A program made the translations under genes and the position numbers. DNA of 64,000 nt from G963677915 sp963677915 (GTDB taxonomy: Bacteria; Bacillota; Clostridia; Lachnospirales; Vallitaleaceae), in contig CAXXGE010000033.1 in the NCBI GenBank assembly GCA_963677915.2, positions 38,007 to 102,006 of the forward strand, written 5' to 3'. A model generated the notes under the pieces. The model was given only the letters and a program-made list of their open reading frames with translations, did not search any database and was not told the origin of the DNA. This document shows positions 61,512 through 64,000 of this stretch, in pieces (within the stretch, counting starts at the first letter, position 1; every line of letters begins with the position of its first letter).

Positions 61512-62523
61512 ATGAGTTTAAAAATAGGCGTCATCGGAACGGGAGCTATTGGCAGGGAACATGCCAATAGACTGAACAATAAGATTGTTGGATCAACGGT
61601 AACAGCTGTGAGCGACGTATTCGAGGAATCAGCACAAAAAGTCATTACAGACATCTGTCCGAACGCTAAGTTCTATGCGGATGCGATAGATCTAATCAAG
61701 TCTGATGATGTTGATGCAATTGTTGTTACTTCACCTGGATTCGCACATGCGGAAGTAGTCCTTGAAGCTATTGCATTTGGAAAACCAGTATTCTGTGAAA
61801 AACCACTTGCTACCGAAGCTTCCGATGCCAAGAAAATCGTTGATGCAGAGATGGCTGGCGGTAAGAAGCTTGTTCAAGTTGGATTTATGCGCCGTTACGA
61901 TGCTGGTTACAAAATGATGAAAGCTGCAATCGATAACGGAGAAATTGGTGAACCGTTAATGATTCATGCAGCACATAGGAACCCTGAAGTTCCTACATCG
62001 TATAAAGACAACTATGCCATTCAATGATACATTTGTTCATGAAATCGACGTTCTTCGCTGGTTGGTAGGCGATGACTATGATACAGTTCAAGTTATTGTT
62101 CCGAAACAATCAAGCAACACGCACTCCGAATTGCAGGATCCTTTGATGGTCATCATGAAAACGAAGTCCGGCATCTATATTGGTGGTGAAATCTTCGTTA
62201 ACTGCAAATATGGTTACGATATTCAATGCTCCGTTGTTGGTGAAACAGGCCTTATCAACTTACCTGAACCAATGAGCTTGCTTAGACGTTCTGAAGCGAA
62301 ACTTAGTACGGAAATACTTATGGACTGGAAAGACAGATTTGTCGATTCTTATGATGTAGAACTTCAGGACTGGGTGTCCTCAACACTTAAAGGAGAAGTC
62401 AACGGACCGACAGCGTGGGACGGATATTTTGCAGCAGTTACAACTGACGCTTGCGGAAAAGCGAGAGTTTCCGGAGAGGTCGTCAAGATAGAAACCGGTG
62501 ATACCCCAGATTTCTACAAGTAA
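61512..62523 (+). pseudogene. iolG: IolG-like inositol 2-dehydrogenase with one-base insertion
   Basis: The first frame (to 62027) has the NAD motif G-V-I-G-T-G-A-I-G, the family motif C-E-K-P-L-A and V-G-F-M-R-R-Y-D-A-G. The second frame (ending 62523) continues F-V-H-E-I-D-V-L-R-W-L, which holds the catalytic H-E-x-D-V region. The break is an extra C at about 62022: GCC ATT C AAT GAT instead of GCC ATT AAT GAT (A-I-N-D-T-F-V-H-E). Removing it gives a normal-length enzyme of 336 residues. It would oxidise myo-inositol to 2-keto-myo-inositol, the substrate of IolE. All other genes of this half are intact. Confidence 0.85.
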
Positions 62524-62549
62524 GAAATTCTAATCAAGTAATCTACCGG

Positions 62550-62582
62550 AGCGTGCCAGAGGGACAGGCCTTATGGCACGCT
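62550..62582 (+). promoter_or_regulatory. Intercistronic hairpin before the last isomerase
   Basis: AGCGTGCCA (62550-62558) and TGGCACGCT (62574-62582) form a 9-base perfect stem, without a clear U-run. It may protect the upstream mRNA or limit read-through. Confidence 0.55.
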
Positions 62583-62614
62583 ATCTGAGTATAGTGGCAC
62601 TAGGAGGAAATTAT

Positions 62615-63502
62615 ATGAGAATAGCACTTGATCCCGATACTATTAGATTTCAATCCATCACGGATATGGTTCATCAGGCTGCAGACATGGGTTTCGAGTA
62701 TATCGAGCAGTCACCACATCCACAGATAATACCTTTCTATAAGCACCCTAAATACAACAAGGATATTATCAATGAATATAAGGCGGCTCTTAAGGAGACT
62801 GGCGTTAAAATTTCATCTATCATTCCAATTTATTGGTGGTCACACCCGGATGAGCAAAGACGTATAGCGGCAGTTGAAAACTGGAAACTTGCTATTCAAT
62901 TTGCAATTGAAATGGGTGTTAACCTGATCAACACAGAATTGGGTGGAGATATCAAACGTCCTGTTGAAAGTGAAGAATCACTTTACCGATCAATGGATGT
63001 ATTGCTTCCTATTTTTGAAAAAGAAGGCATCCGTTTAGATATCCAGTCACATCCATACGATTTCTGTGAGAATGGCAATGAGACAGTTGATATCGTAAGA
63101 AGCTTTGACAGCGACCATGTAAAATACCTATATCCAGTACCACATGCCTTCTTCCTTGATGATGGCAAAGGTGATCACGAAGCTGCATTGGACTATGCCG
63201 GCAAAGAGTTGAAGCACGTCATTTTTGCCGATACATTCAATCAGGAAAAGTACTGCAGATATATCGTCAATCCACCAACATACGGTAGACAGGATGTATC
63301 CGTACACCAACACTTGGGCATGGGACAAGGCGATGTTAATTTCGACAGTCTGTTTGCCAAGTTGAAGGCAATGAAGTTTGGGCTGGCTGACGATACAGTG
63401 GCAGCTGTTTCGCTTTTCGGATTCCCGGAAAGATTCGCACAAGATTCAAAAGCATTGCGCGACCGTATTATAAAAGACTTAGTTGTCAATACAGAATGTT
63501 GA
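62615..63502 (+). CDS. TIM-barrel sugar phosphate isomerase/epimerase
   Basis: A 295-residue protein starting M-R-I-A-L-D-P-D-T-I after TAGGAGGAAATTAT. It carries A-A-D-M-G-F-E-Y-I-E-Q-S, N-L-I-N-T-E-L-G-G-D (metal-type Glu), L-D-I-Q-S-H-P-Y-D-F, H-V-I-F-A-D-T-F and G-M-G-Q-G-D-V-N-F. These follow the xylose isomerase-like barrel, but the metal ligands differ from IolE and IolI, suggesting a third reaction such as epimerisation of a keto-inositol or sugar acid. It is last in the transporter/dehydrogenase operon. Confidence 0.8.
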   Translation: MRIALDPDTIRFQSITDMVHQAADMGFEYIEQSPHPQIIPFYKHPKYNKDIINEYKAALKETGVKISSIIPIYWWSHPDEQRRIAAVENWKLAIQFAIEMGVNLINTELGGDIKRPVESEESLYRSMDVLLPIFEKEGIRLDIQSHPYDFCENGNETVDIVRSFDSDHVKYLYPVPHAFFLDDGKGDHEAALDYAGKELKHVIFADTFNQEKYCRYIVNPPTYGRQDVSVHQHLGMGQGDVNFDSLFAKLKAMKFGLADDTVAAVSLFGFPERFAQDSKALRDRIIKDLVVNTEC

Positions 63503-63715
63503 AGGCAAGAAAAAAGTCACAAAAGAACAAATGATGATTTCGAACGAATTATTGCCCAATACGAAAAAATTTTCGTTTCATAAAACTCCCTATTTTTTAA
63601 AGGCTGCCTGAATAGATGGTCTTTCTTTTTTTATATTCATAGGTATAGACAGGGGGGTACACTTTTCCGCGAAACTCCAATTACGCCAAAAACTTTCACC
63701 ATCATTATCTCAACA

Positions 63716-64000
63716 CATGTAGAGACAGTCGTTAAGCTAGTCCGGGAATAGCCTGAAATCAGGGCGTTTGCGGGATTTTGGTAAGAATAATAGAGATGGA
63801 TTTTAGCCTCCTACGTGAAAATGTGGGAGGTTTTTGCTTGGGGGGGACACTTTTACGCGAAATGCAGGGGTTTGACAGGGGGGGGATTTTAGATTCGCGG
63901 AAAGGTATTGGTCTGGAGGTGCGGACAAAAAGCTGGACTCAATGAGGCTATGAAAAGCGGTGAAATAGTCTATTCAAAGGATCTGCCAGAGCGATGAATC
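63716..64000 (+). repeat. Repeat copy C with att-like site 4 (cut by window end)
   Basis: CATGTAGAGACAGTCGTTAAG reads H-V-E-T-V-V-K-L-V-R-E-stop, then the sequence follows copy B (41892-42174) almost base for base to the window end, including the hairpin GCCTCCTAC/GTGGGAGG-TTTTT and GCGATGAATC. The gap before it (63503-63715) has a GGGGGGTACACTTTTCCGCG string near 63650 that echoes an internal part of the repeat, and no gene. Confidence 0.8.

Noticed and set aside
38290..62523. All frameshifts being base-calling errors
   Set aside because: The lesions include a 5-bp duplication, large deletions, gene fusion and nonsense changes as well as 1-base shifts, and long intact genes lie between them. 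Some single-base cases (14813, 46290, 62022) could still be errors and need read-level checks.
1..64000. tRNA or rRNA genes as integration sites
   Set aside because: No cloverleaf or rRNA signature was noticed on either strand by eye.

Overview
The window reads as an accessory, mobile-element-rich stretch of a Bacillota (Firmicutes, probably Clostridia-like) chromosome. Evidence is the AGGAGG-type ribosome binding sites, low-to-moderate GC, lipobox sugar-binding lipoproteins, YesM/YesN-type two-component proteins and prophage gene families typical of this phylum. No rRNA, tRNA or CRISPR array was seen.

Region 1 (1-14.3 kb, all minus strand) is the early/replication module of a tailed-phage-like element. 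Reading in the direction of transcription it runs: sigma-like regulator, two small proteins, DUF2800, DUF2815, family A DNA polymerase, DUF4406, AntA antirepressor, VapE-type primase/helicase, VRR-NUC, SNF2 helicase (broken in Walker A), DUF1492-type regulator, HNH nuclease, P27 small terminase, ParB-methyltransferase, a virulence-related phage family and DUF4314. Several intergenic gaps carry strong hairpins, some sharing AGGACAG and GAGTACC motifs.

Region 2 (14.4-33.4 kb, plus strand) is a defence island. It holds an ABC-3C (three-component ABC) system whose first gene is frameshifted at an A8 run. After a small XRE regulator comes a helicase / DUF1156 methylase / HEPN-DUF499 ATPase set resembling the Hma (helicase-methylase-ATPase) type. 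The helicase is split by an IS3-family element and an IS66 transposase gene sits between helicase and methylase. A DUF262 remnant and a CoiA-like/zinc-ribbon protein follow.

Region 3 (33.4-44.5 kb) is a patchwork of mobile DNA: a four-gene DDE/AAA transposon (DUF6618, TniB-like ATPase, transposase, DUF6431), an IS6 element cutting a serine recombinase, a decayed PLP decarboxylase, an intact Ada-AlkA plus Ogt alkylation-repair pair, an IS4 transposase and a recombinase zinc-ribbon fragment.

Region 4 (44.5-63.7 kb) is an inositol/sugar-acid type catabolic locus. Its left half (45.6-51.8 kb) is heavily decayed: AraC regulators, Gfo/Idh/MocA dehydrogenases, IolE-like dehydratases and one Gfo-alcohol dehydrogenase chimera. 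Its right half is mostly intact: IolI-like and IolE, a histidine kinase / sugar-binding lipoprotein / response regulator trio, and a sugar ABC transporter (binding protein, double ATPase, permease). An IolG-type dehydrogenase with a one-base insertion and another TIM-barrel isomerase complete it.

Regions 3 and 4 are punctuated by four same-strand sequences that could encode H-V-E-[TI]-V-V followed by a short, different tail and a stop. They look like repeated copies of an attachment site at the 3' end of an rlmD/rumA-type rRNA methyltransferase gene. Two of them begin a near-identical repeat of about 285 bp that brackets 42-63.7 kb. The most interesting reading is an array of islands accreted at one type of attachment site.
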